Source: Chrysoperla carnea | Taxonomy: Eukaryota > Arthropoda > Insecta > Neuroptera > Chrysopidae | Assembly (NCBI RefSeq): GCF_905475395.1 | Contig: NC_058342.1 | Location: forward strand, 33,066,140 to 33,130,139 | Direction: 5' to 3' | Length of the DNA stretch: 64,000 bases | In this document: positions 15,007 to 28,500 of the stretch, one piece after another | Layout: every line of letters begins with the position of its first letter | Numbering within the stretch: the first letter of the stretch is position 1 | Position numbers and translations under genes: made by a program | The notes under the pieces: model-generated | The model's input: only the letters and a program-made list of their open reading frames with translations | Databases searched by the model: none | Told to the model about the DNA's origin: nothing

Positions 15007-15736
15007 TACTTGGAAATGTTTTTATTTGAACAAAGCGGTTGGTTTTTGATTCAATCAAACTTTTTTATGGACACCCTGATAAGTATTTTTACCTAAATTT
15101 GTTTATTTTTGAAAGGCTCTTTAAAAAAATATCAAAAATTGAATAAAATTCTCCATATAACTGACTCACTGGCCGCATGATGGCAGCACAGTATAATGAA
15201 TATTATTTATTTGACATATTAAATGCAATTTGATGAAACTTATTTTGAACATGAGGTAATTGAAAATCGATAATAAATTAAATAAATTAATAAATACAGA
15301 ATTTTTGTTTCCATCTTAATTTAAAATTTCTTGAAGAGACCTAAAATCCCATATCATTATTACAAGTTTAAAAAACGAGTCCTCTTTCAACAAGAAAAAT
15401 GGTAACGTTTTGAATCGATTTGGACAGGAATAATTTTTGAGATATGGAGATATGGGATTTTAGTTACTTCGTACAATAATTATTTAAACTAATTTTAGTT
15501 TGACCAAAGTAATTAATTAGATTTTAGATGAATAGTTCCAGTAAATGGCACTTTTTACTCCACGCTTTTCATCTTTCATCTAATTTAGAAAATTTCACAC
15601 TCGTATTCGATGAAAATTGGAGTGAGTATCCAGACGGCTAGTTTCGTGACTGTACCAACTCTTGGAGACTCCATTTTGATTGAAGACGAGTGTTAACGAC
15701 AGGTCAGAGTGACAGAGACAAGACAAAATAAAATAT

Positions 15737-16590
15737 TTAAATACATGCACAATCAACAACAGACATTTTCGGCCATTTTGTAACTTTCATTTTATTATTT
15801 TTATCCAAGTAAATAATTTGCAGCGAGGAGTATTTTTTTGGTGCACAACATGGTTTCGGAGCACGTCGATCTTTCTTCCACACCAAACTCTGTATGAGAG
15901 CATGTTTGTTCGCTGGATTATATCGTACCGGACAATGTCCTTTACAATATCCAGCATCGTATGACTTTGGTTCCAAAATGAATTCGAACGATTCTAAATC
16001 CTTGAAGGTCACGCTTAATGGATATCGACAGCATTTTGTAGTGTTCTGATTATTACAATATGGTCGGATATTCTGTCGACTTTTTCGACTACGTAATTGT
16101 AATTTTCTATGTTCGGTGTTGGTTGTTCGTTTGATCCGTTGTAATAATAAATTTTGTTTTTTACTTGGTTGTTCAATCGTTATTAATATATTTAAATATG
16201 CTTGCTGATTGATTTGTAAGGGCGTTAAACTACGTTTACATGTATCACAAACTACAATTAATTTTAAACTACTTAAATTATTTATTAAATTGGATTCAAC
16301 CGTTGATTCCACATCGAAATCAATCCATCGATCTTCTAAATCTTTGACTTCATATTCCTTCGATATAATTAATTTACCACTATTACTATTCGAACTAGAA
16401 TTATCTTCATTTAGACTACTTTCACTTGCATCGTATATTTTTAAATTTATTTTATTATTTACAGTTGGTATTACAGTTGGCATTAATATTCGTAGAGAAG
16501 CACGAGTGATTTCGAGCACAGAATCATCTGAACTGTATTTTTCGTGTAATTCATTTATTGGAAATATTAATGTGTTACCAGCAATTGTAT
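15737..16590 (-). CDS. maverick coding exon 3 (prodomain, furin site, mature ligand)
   Basis: The acceptor ttatttgtttcag is followed by two bases completing the split codon, then TIAGNTLIFPINELHEKY. It carries the rest of the prodomain, RSRKSR, and the full cystine-knot domain starting QNIRPYC and ending VVDCACI before TAA. It includes the CCRYPLSVTF and YDAGYCKGHC family motifs. A candidate AATAAA on the minus strand lies near 15206-15211. Confidence 0.95.
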
Positions 16591-19500
16591 CTGAAACAAA
16601 TAATTATGTAATATTAGTAAAATTTCACGTTCAGAATACTTTATTCTATATACAAAGTGGTTCAATCAGGGTCGGTTTCAGACTAACATAATTAAGGTGA
16701 AAAAATTTTGGTTTATTGTACGGTACATACATATTAATCAAATACATGCTTTGTACTCAAATAATGTGATTTTTTTTAGCTTTATAATATCACGCAACTA
16801 CAAAAATATATAATATATTGTGTGCAAGTGATGCTTATAAATTTGATAATATAAATATCTCTCTTCAATCATTAATAAACTAACTAATTAAGAACTCATA
16901 ATTAAGTCAAAACTTAGTTTTTATATAATCGACAACCTTATTTTTTTACTTGTCCCGATTTATTCAATGATAAAAGACTCCAGACCTCTTTTAAAGGTTG
17001 AATCCGTCTGTCCAATAACCTGATTCTCTTCTGTACACTTTGAGAAACAAGTATATACCAAGAAAATCAAAAGAAAAAAATTTCCATATTCCCATTAGCT
17101 TGAAATGCTGAAAAGTAGAATTTCACCGGTTTATTCAGGGTCAAGAGCCTCTAGATCTTTCTTAAAGGTCGAGCCCGTCTGTCTAATCACCTTCGAGAAA
17201 CAAGAACATACCAAGAAAATCAAAAGAACAAAAATTTCCATTAATTTGAAATGCAGAAAAGTCGAATTTAACCGGTTTATTCAAGGGCAAGAGCCTCCAG
17301 AGCTTTCTTAGAGGTCGAATCCGTCTATCTAATCATTTGGGTCTCTTTTGTGCACTTCAAGAAACAAGTACATACCAAGAAAATCAGAAGAAAAAAATTC
17401 CCATTAATTTTAGAGGCAGAAAAGTAGAATTTCACCGATTTATTCAAGGTTAAGAGACTCCAGACCTTTCTAAAAGATCGAGCCCGGCTGTCCCAATCAC
17501 TTGGGGGGGAGGGTGATGTATCCAAGAAGGAAAGGTTTAAGGAATGCAATAAAGTCTTAAAAACGAAATTTTATGCTTGATAAAGTCCCAAATTACTTAC
17601 AAAGAACGTTATATAACTATCGATAGTAAAGACTCCATTGAACAATTTGCCATAATAGCACTTGGTGCATATTAACCTGTCCATTTTCTAGGTATATCCC
17701 AAACCATAAAATGAAAATGAATTTTTCTTGGTATGAGTTTGTTTATGTTTCAGTTTCAATGAACTCTCATAAAAATTAAGTAAACGTTTTATCACAAATA
17801 TCAAATGAAAATGACTTTTTCGTATCTCGTATCGATAACTCATTATTTATTTTTGAATCAGTTCAACTTTATAGGTTATTTTCAAAATTTTGTGGAATTT
17901 GTAAATAAACAAAACTTTGACATATCAAATAATGATTTGCTTGGTGGGTAAAAACGTTTACTGTTATTTCTTAACATGTCTGTAAATTAAAGTTTGGATA
18001 TACGCCACTAGATGACTACAGTAGTTTTCTTATTTTGTAAAACATAAATATTCAACTAGCAAAAGGTCATGAATATAATTAGTTTCAGGATATGATGGTT
18101 GGGAGAATCCAGGATTTTTTTTTATGGAAAGCCGGTGATACAAAAGAAAATACACCACCAATCATTAAATGAACACGATTTTTGTATTTTATGCGTCAAA
18201 TTTACTATAAATACCGAATTTTATCTTTCGAAGTAAAAAATTATTTGTAATAAGAGTACATTTTTTCTCGATTTTCCCTTCGTAAAAATCGGAAAAATTA
18301 TGAAAATTTTTATGTTTAGGAATAAGATAAAACTCATTATTTAAGGTAATTTTGACCCAAAAAATACAAATATCGGGTTCATTTAACGCTTGGATGTCTG
18401 GTTTTAGAAATATCGCCAGAAATGGATTCGTATGTAAGGATTTCAGGCAATATCTCAAAAATTAATCGCCTAACCGTCGTATGAATCCGATTTTTGTTTT
18501 TTTTGGGTCAAAATTACCTAATATGATAAGTTTCATCGAGATCGGAAACAAAAAATATTTTGTGATTTTTTCGATTTTTTCGAAGGGGTACCCCTTAAAA
18601 AAATTCCAAAAAATCGAGAAAAATTTGTGATCTCCAATTTTGATAAAACTCATTATATAAGATAATTTGGACCCAAAAAATACAAAAATCGTGTTTATTG
18701 GACCGTTAGATTAATAGTTTACGAGATATCGACTGAAATTCCAGTTGAAAGAACGATATCTTAAGAACCACGTTCCCTACCGTGAAATAAACCCGATTTT
18801 TGAATTTTTTGGACCAAAAAAACCTTATAAACTGAGTTTTATCGAATTCCAATTCAAAAATTTTTTCGTGATTTTTTCGATTTTTTTTGAAGGGGTACCC
18901 CTTAAAAAAATTTCAAAAAATCGAGAAAAATTTTTGATCTTCAATTTCGATAAAACTCATCATTTAAGGTTATTTTGATCCAAAAAATAATATAAACGGG
19001 TTAATTTCACGGAAGGGCGGTTTGTTTTTAAGATATCGTTAAAAATTCCATATATCGAATGTTATCTCGAATCGATTTCAGAAGATTTCTAAGAACATAT
19101 TTAAAACACATCCTTTCCCCTTCCTGTTGATCTTAAAAACAGTACATGTGTCTATATTTCCGCGTAAAATATGAGTATAAAATGCACAAATAATGAATAT
19201 ACCTAATTAATATGTGTGTTTGATTAATTAATTAGAGTCATTTGTATTTATTAACTAATGAGTAATGTTAAAGTGTTGTGTGCTAATTACTAGAATATTA
19301 ATTTGTAGTATTTAGTAAGTCCTTGTTACTCATTAAGGATGTACGAGCACCAGAGAAAAGTTGGAAAAAAAACTTGATTTGGTTAAATAAAAAACCTGAA
19401 AATTTCGAAGGGGGGATGCCTGATTATTTAAATAAAAAATATGACTTCAAAATTAAGAGAGTAGAGCCTAAATGGCCGAGCGGTCTAAGGCGTTTGACTT

Positions 19501-22500
19501 TGACTGTTTGTCCATTTAGACATAGGTTACGGGTTCGAATCCAGGCAGCGGCAGTGTAAACAATTTATAATTAATGGGAGTGCATAATTGATCACATTGT
19601 CGTCGCTTGGATAAGAACGAAGTAACCGAATCCACCCACATCAAAATGTAATTGTAAATATGTTTGTAATTAAATAAATAAAGATTAACAAATAATGATA
19701 TGGGTGGCCTCTGTTATAGGCGTATATGTCAACATTCATGAAGTTTATAATAAAATTCATCATTAAAGTTGAAAATAAGATAAAAATAATTTCAACCACA
19801 AATCTAAACTGGCCTTGGCACTTGTACTTCCTTAATAAAAAATGATTTTAAACGTACTGCACTGCATTGTACTGTACGGTTTAATGAACTGCATTTATTC
19901 GATTTACATGAAGCATTTAGCATCCAGCATTAAATGACACACATTATTATTCATTACATTCTAAATTTTAAACTAATTACTATTTTAAGGTTGATCTGCC
20001 AATTTTTTATTTTTTCGATTAAGATGTTTACAAAACTCTTCGAGTGTTTTAATTTTTATACCATGTGTATATGGAATTTATCAATGTATACTAAGTTTAC
20101 TCCCAAGTTTGTAACGCTTAAGGTGATTGTAAACCAACGGTATTGTAAAAAAGTCCCGATGACCTAGGAATTTTTTGTGATTTTTGTAAACTTTGTATTT
20201 ATCAAAAAATGTATTTATAAAATTTTATTGAAATCCCGAGTATTATACAATCCTTGCATATATCCTTAAATAGATTAACAAAAAATGAAAAAAAAAAGTT
20301 GAATCAAATATGATTTAACCTTGATTCAATTTTTTATAATCTCTGTGTACTTATAAACATTGTAAACAAATTGATTGCGTGGTCCGTGGCCTGGTATTTA
20401 TTACATAATTAAACGCAACGCACTTTAATCATTTGAGCTCCCATCTTATAAAAATTATACAAAATTTTTTGAAAAAAAATAGTATCGACTCTAAAAAAAA
20501 AGCACAAACAAGTAAAATATAATTTTAAAGTAAGTATTACCATTAAAAATTTCCTTCAGAACAATTACGCTTTGAAGTAGACGCCAATGAATCAATCGTT
20601 AATGAATCGATCGTGGAAATTATTTATTGGAGTAGATATTTACTTAATCCGTCAGCACTCGCAAAAAACGTTAAGTAATCTTTAGTCGTGTGATAAGAGA
20701 TTTACTAACGTGTTCTGCACATGAGTTAAATGTTTCCCGCGTTAAATATCCTTTAACTTTGTAAATCATAACCTCTACATAATTTTATATACATTTATTT
20801 TTAATGCACTGGCTAATTAAAAATTATTTAATTATGTGATTATTGAATGATGTTTGAGGGTGAAAATATTGGAGCAGAGATTAAATTTATTTACTGAATA
20901 CGACTTATATTAAACTAAAGAAAGTACACGAATAGGTCCGATAATTTCCGAAGTGAATATTTTTTTGAGCACTCATACGAATTGAATTGCTAACCTCCTT
21001 TTTTGAAGTCGATAAAAATGATACGAAGTTGGACGTAGCATGTATTCACGTAGATTAAACGCAATGATGTTCACATGACAGGTGTTTTAAAAATTTTTTT
21101 TAATGGATTGTGAAATTAATAGTTTTGTATATTTTCAATAATCAAACTCAATGCAACTTTATTTTTGTTCCCGTTAAATTTTATTTTAAATACTCCTCAG
21201 ATATTGACTCAGTAATATGGACCGTGTGAGGCTAGCCTTAAGATTTACTGTATTTAAGGTAGTACGAAAACAGGGCTATGGAGTCCTAGTCCCGGAGTTA
21301 AGCACATAAATGATAGCTAGCGAAAAATTGATATCAAAGCTGAAAAGAATGACCCAAAATTAGTGGGTTCCAAAAAAAATTCCAATAAGATCGGATCAAA
21401 TTTGCCTGTATTATCAAAAAAAAGAATTTTTTAACTTTATGACGTCATCAGAATCCAAAAAATTTAATTTTTCTCTATCACATCCAAAATTTACCCAATT
21501 TTGATAAACCAAGTATGGAATCCTACTAAATTTGGGTCGTACTTTTCAAATTTGTTGTCAAAATAAACCTAGCTATAATAGATTTCAAGAATTTGGAGTC
21601 CTGGTCCCGAAATTAAGCCCATAAATGATAGCTAGCAAAAAACTGACATCAAAGCTAAAAAGTTCGACCCAAAATTAGTGGGTTTGAAAAAAAATTTCAA
21701 TAAAATCGGATCAAATATGCCTGTGTTATCAAAAAAATTGAATTTTTTAACTTCATGACGTCATCAAAATCCAAAAAATTTAATTTTGCTCTATCACATC
21801 CAAATTTTACCCAATTTTGATAAACCAAGTATGGAATCCTACTAAATTTGGGTCATACTTTTCAAATTTGTGATCAAAATTAATCTAGCTTTAATAGATT
21901 TCAAGAATTTGGAGTCCTGGTCCCGAAATTAAGCCCATAAATGATAGCTAGCAAAAAACTGACATCAAAGCTAAAAAGTTCGACCCAAAGTTAGTGGGTT
22001 TGAAAAAAAATTTCAATAAGATCGGATCAAATATGCCTGTATTATCAAAAAAATTAAATTTTTTAACTTCATGACGTCATCAAAATCCAAAAAAATTAAT
22101 TTTGCTCTATCTTTCCCAAATTTTACCCAATTTTGACGAACCAAGTATGAAATCCTACTAAATTTGGGTCATACTTTTCAAATTTGTGATCAAAATTAAC
22201 CTTGCTCTAATAGGTTTCAAGAATATGGAGTCCTAGTCCCGGAGTTAAGCACATAAATGATAGCTGGCGAAAAATTGACATCACAGCTGAAAAGAATGAC
22301 CCAAAATTAGTGGGTTTCAAAAAAAATTCCAATAAGATCGCATCAAATTTGCCTGTATTATCAAAAAATAGAATTTTTCAACTTTATGACGTCATCAGAA
22401 TCCAAAAAAGTTTAAATATAATATTTAAATAATAAAAAAAAAATAAATTTGTTCCCGGAAATACTTCTGTATTACGAGTATTTCCATAAGAAACATTGTG

Positions 22501-25500
22501 ATGGCGCCAAAATGTGGTACTCATGAGTCATGATTCATAAAACGATTACATTGTACGTCCTGTTTGATTGTTTGCCAAAAATAAACTCATTGAGCCAATC
22601 TTTCTATTTGTACAGTTAAATCCTTCCAAAAATGATATTAAAACTCAGTAAATAAAGTCGATTGAGGCAATAAAAAAAGGCCTATTTTTTCATTCCAATT
22701 TTAATAAAGTAATAAAAAATCATACTGAATGCGGCCCATTCATTTTTTAAGATAGTAATCCTTTGTGATTAGATGTGACCTAATTTACATTTATTAAAAT
22801 AAACAAACAAATCTATTTGTAATAATTCTATAGTTGTGATACTGATCTATTAAAATAAAATGAGTCATTTGAATAAAATCAGACAAATTATGATGAACAT
22901 TATTAAGATTGATTAATAATTCACAATCGAATCGTTGGTCACTCAATCAGTGATCATGATCAGAGCACCATGGTCGGCATTCTTTGACTAAATAGAAGTT
23001 GAATGTAAATTGGTGTGAAACTGTAAACACTACTCAACTAGTAGTATTCAGTATTAGGTGTTAAAATATAGAGTGTCTCGAAAAAGTATATATAAAGTCA
23101 TTTTTTTATATCCGATTCAGACCAAACTCAGTATATAAGGTAATATTGACCCCAAAAATACCTATTTTATCAAATTCCTATTCAAAAAATTTTTTGTGAT
23201 TTTTTCGATTTTTTTTGATGATTGAAGAGAGATATATATATATTATCAAATTTATAAACATCACTTGTACACAATATATTTTTGTAGTTGCGGTCGTATT
23301 GTAAAGCTAAAAATAACAGATTATTTGACTACAAAGCATATATTTGGTTTATATGTATGTACCGTACAATAAACCAAAACTTTTTTATTATACTGTAGGG
23401 GAAAAATTACCTTAAATGCAATCACCTATAATGAAATTTTCCTCTTGTTAATTTTTGAGCTTAAAAAATCTCTATTGCCTGTACTATAAAGTATTTGATG
23501 TTGATCAGTATTCAGTATTCAGTATTCACTATTCACGTATTCAGGAGTTATGGATTTGAGGGGGTTGGTATAAGGACGTTCATATACAATAATCATAATC
23601 ATAACATAACATAATATTCTAAAAACAAACTGAACTTACTAAAAATAAGTTTGAGTTTAAAAATATTGAAATATTTTATTTATAACACACCTACTCTAAC
23701 ATTTACATTCATACACTAAATATTTGGCTAAATCATTCACAAATTAATCAATACCGAGTGTTTCAAAAAATATCTAACGTGAATATTGAATAGGGTATTC
23801 TACTATTTTTGAAAAAGTACCTCAAATTGTTGATTTTGTTAGTAAAAAGCCACAAAAAATTTATTTCGGAAAAATACACAAACTTTCTTGCCACAAACTT
23901 AAATTTTAAACCTTTTTTAAACTGTCAAAAACGCGGGCATCCAATTTGATGACGTAATATCGGTATCACTATACGAAATAACACAAATAAGTTTGACAGA
24001 TATATTCATAGACATCTGATTATAATAAATATAAATACATATTATCTATAGATATATTATACCCAGCTGTCTACACTGAACTAATTGATGGTCTATGACT
24101 CATACCGCTATGACATCACAGCATTGCTTACCCGCGTTTTAGGTCACGTGATATACAGTTTAAAAATTACGATTTTTAATTTAAATATTTTAAAAGAAAA
24201 ATGTGCTTTTGTCCCAGTTGACCTATGGTGCTCATTTACGAAGTCAACCGTCCTCTTTTTACGTCCTCAGCACGCTATAAAAATTTAAGCTTGATATCTT
24301 TTTTCGATTTTGAGTTATCGTGTTGACAGGCAGACAACCGAAAATGGACTAATTAGGTGATTTTATGATCACCTGTTAATTATTTTATAAAAATATTAAT
24401 AATCCTTATTTTTTATGAAAAAAAATGTTGTGTTTTGTTATCTACATATCATGATTCATCATTAGAAACCTGTAACTATCGAAAAACTTAAATTTAACAC
24501 TTTAGTGTCCCTCAAATGAGTTAAAAACAATTGTAAGCATGATTCTAACAACGCGACAAAGCTATTATGTCAGTGTTAACCATGAAATAGAATTCAAGTG
24601 TGGAAAATCAAAACTAAAAAATTTAATATTTATCTGTTGTATTTGTGCTTGTACACCCTGTAAATTTTTTCATTCTTTTATAGATGAACACATTTTTTTT
24701 GTCTGCCCACTATTCTCTAACTCCGACCACCAAAAAACATGTGACCATCGTGAACCATACCAAAAACAATAATATATATTTTGTTCTTACGTCAAAGAGA
24801 CGCGAACGTGAAAATCCCAAACTAGTTCATTTTATTTGTTTTCTTAAATAATAATAAATGTACCGCATCTTTTTTCTTTTCTCTTTACTTGCCTCTTTTC
24901 ATCTCTTCACCTGCGTCATGTTGTCCAGACGTCCAGTAAGTGTGGATAACAATTGGTTTGTTTCATCATAATTCATTTAATTAATAATTTTAAATATTTT
25001 TCAAACAAATCATGTTATGCCTTTGATATTTTTCTCGTACTCAGAAGAGTATCGATTTCGGAAAAGATGAGAAATATTACGTCGATTTCAATTAATAACA
25101 CAGACAATAAAGAGTTTTTGAGCTCAAAAGTTACGCGAATAATTTTTATACAAAATTGTCAGAGCCTAAATGGCCGAGCGTTTGCCTTTGACTGTTTGTC
25201 CATTTAGACTTAGGTTGTGGGTTCGAATCCAGGCAGCGGCAGTGTGAACAATTTATAATTAATGGGAGTGCAGAATTGATCACATTGTCGTCGCTTGGAT
25301 AAGAACGAAGTAACCGACTCCACTCACATCAAAATGTAATTGTAAATATGTTTGTAATTAAATAAATAAAGATTAACAAATAATGATGTGGGTGGCCTCT
25401 GTTATATTATTATTATATACAAAATTGTCTGAGATATGGTAATTTTTTCATATCATTATATAAGCTATAATGTGTCATGCGTCATTATATAATTTGATAC

Positions 25501-28500
25501 AGTGACATGGAGAAAAAAACCTGGAAAAATGGCGCAATTAAAAAATATTTGGCCAAAAAATTTTGATCCATGAGAGGACAGCTACCCTGATCTGCTTTCT
25601 TCTCGGCATACCCATGGACATGACTATAATAATTGAGACTAGCGAGTAATAACCACAAATAAATTTTATATATGAATGTTTATTATTACATGAAATCGAC
25701 AATTAGTACATAATAAAAGTTATCATTGTTTTATTTTACAGTGCAAATCGGTTTTAACGACCAACTGAATTCGAATATAAATACAAATGTGAACATACCG
25801 TTTATAACGGCATCGTATAAAAGGACATATCGGTTATAGCGGTTAACTATTATTACAATGAGTCATCTATAAAGAACAATATCAATTATTTTAAACATGA
25901 CTTAATGAATTTTGACTTGTATTTAAAGGGCTAATTTTATTAAAAGCATGAAGTTATTCAATAAATTTTCCGTGCGTATAGCGACATCTATGGATACTTA
26001 ATGAAACTATTATCATAGTTTTGATCCAATACATGCCACCAAAACTATGAAGTTAGTCGATAAAGCTCACTTTGTATAGTGTGTGATGTAACGACATCTA
26101 TGAATATTAAATGAAACTATTATGAAAGTTATGATCCAATAGATTTGATTTGTTATGTTTAACTAGTTGCATTTGTTATGATTCTAGAACATTAAACTCA
26201 TCCTTTTCCGAAAAAAATTAAAACCCAGTGTTTCAAAGACAAGCTGAAACATCATCGATCAGGTTTTCACTTTTCCTTGGATGAGTTTTAGTGAAAGTTT
26301 TGTGAAACTAGATCTAAGTGACTTTTTTCTTAGGATACAAATTAAAAGTAGATATCGTTTAAAACGACTATCGGGCATAACAATCAAATTGGGGATCCAC
26401 TGAATGTCGTAATAGCCTGTTTTCACTATATTTGATTTGTTAATGACTAAATTTAGACAATTCAATCATTTGTGTACAACAAATCAATAATTTTTATAAA
26501 GCATTGCTTACACTAGAACAAATACGATTTAACATTCATCAAATTACTATTGATTTTAGTGTCCTAAGTCTACAGCTTTACCACCTGCGCCAAAAATATG
26601 CTAAATGTTATAAAAATGATCAATATGTTTATTTCAAACCCTCTGTTAACTGGTAACAATAATTTTCATGAAGTTGGCTCAATCACATATGGACTAGACA
26701 TGATAGATATGCGATCATAATAACCAAATACTCTATTTAAGGCAAACGCAAAGAAGGTTTCTTTTAATTGATCGATTCGCTTTATTTACACGATTATATA
26801 TTCCATCTAAGTACAATTTTATTTCCCATCCATAAAATGCATGACTTTAAACCTAAAATCAATCTCTTTCATAGAAGTAATGATTTTGTTTATTTAACTT
26901 CAGTGATTTTGTATCAATGAATTCATATTTTAAATTCAATTCCATTTTATTGTAAATACAAATATTTAGCTGTACTTGTTCCAATCATTATTAAACTGTT
27001 TGAAAGTATTTTTATTTCAATATGAAACTTCGGGATAAGGTTGTCATTATTTTAATTTTTTTTCAGTGAAAAGTTTTGGGAAATAATATTGATAATAATA
27101 AGTAATAGAAATGGAAGTAGCGTGAGTAAATGTAACATAACATTTATATGAAATAAGTTATTTATTATTAGTATTATTAATGATTGGAAATTTGTGTTCC
27201 CCTCAAACTCGTGTACCTTAGCTAGGCAAGCAATTAGATCCTAGATTATTATTTTTAGTATTTTTAGTAATGATTGTTCTTCAAAATATCTCTTTTTAGA
27301 GGTGACCGCGGGCGATCCTAACCACCACAAGAATGACTAATTTTTGTTAATCATTTCTATAATTTCAATCAGATTCAGAAATAAAACCAACCGGATCAGG
27401 ATGTAATGTACACAGGTATACAGAACCTTGATTATAAAACTTCTTTGAAAAATTTTCAACCGGATATCCGTTTGGGAATTTTCTTTTTACTTAAGTGACT
27501 TTTTTCCATTTATTTTCATATCTACAAAATGCCCTATTTCATAACAAAAACAATAAATTTTTTATTCAAATATTTTGATTATAACATTAAGGGGGGCGGA
27601 GCGAAGGGGAGGGAGTTTAGTATTTGAACAATTTAAAAATATTCTTTTGTTTACATTTCTAGCTAAAAATATATTCAATACATTTTAAAATAGACGAAAT
27701 TTTCGAAGAATTTATACCAAATTCTATTCAAAAATTTTTATTGCATGTCTCACGTTTAGTGTTCCTAATTTTATTAAGGTCCTCTCGTGACTTTTAAAAT
27801 TACCTCGGTTTATGTAGGTACATGCAGTGGTGTAACTATGCCATCTGGGACCCGTGGCAAATTATTTTGATGGGACCTTATCAGTAAAGATCGTCACGTT
27901 GTAAGTAGTTATCCAACACTAATAACAATTTTATTTTCAAGAGCATGGGTTTATACATTTACAAAGAATTAACAATTTAATTTCAATAAGATATTTATTA
28001 AGAAAAATCTTTTCTTCGAGCTTTGTGTTCCGCAAAAGTGGCTTTAACATCATCAAAGTTTAAAGATTGGGTCATAAAATTTTCAAAAGACAGAATAGCC
28101 AAGTTAGATAAATCTGTCTTGTCCCATAGAATTTCTTAAATAGGTTTTTATTAATTTTAGTTTTGAAAATGTTCGTTCAGCGCTAGCTGTAGTCACAGGA
28201 ATTGTAACAAATAACATCAATGTAGTGCATAGTTCAGGAAAGCTGCAGGACATAAAATGATTCTTTATTAAAAATTAAATCAGCAAGGTCTCTAATACAC
28301 GAAGATTTTCTATTTCGTCTCTGAAAGTGGACCGAAAACTGAGCATTTTGAAAATTTTGAGTGGACGTATTAGAATTAAGATGTTTGCGCCTGAAGCACG
28401 CTGTAATAAACTTATATTTAGCTAATTTTAGAAATCACATCATTAAATTTTAAATGAATGTTATTAATAATAGATATTAATATTACCTACAATGTTTTTA

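Noticed and set aside
16209-16691. 160-codon plus-strand frame
   Set aside because: Antisense of the maverick last exon.
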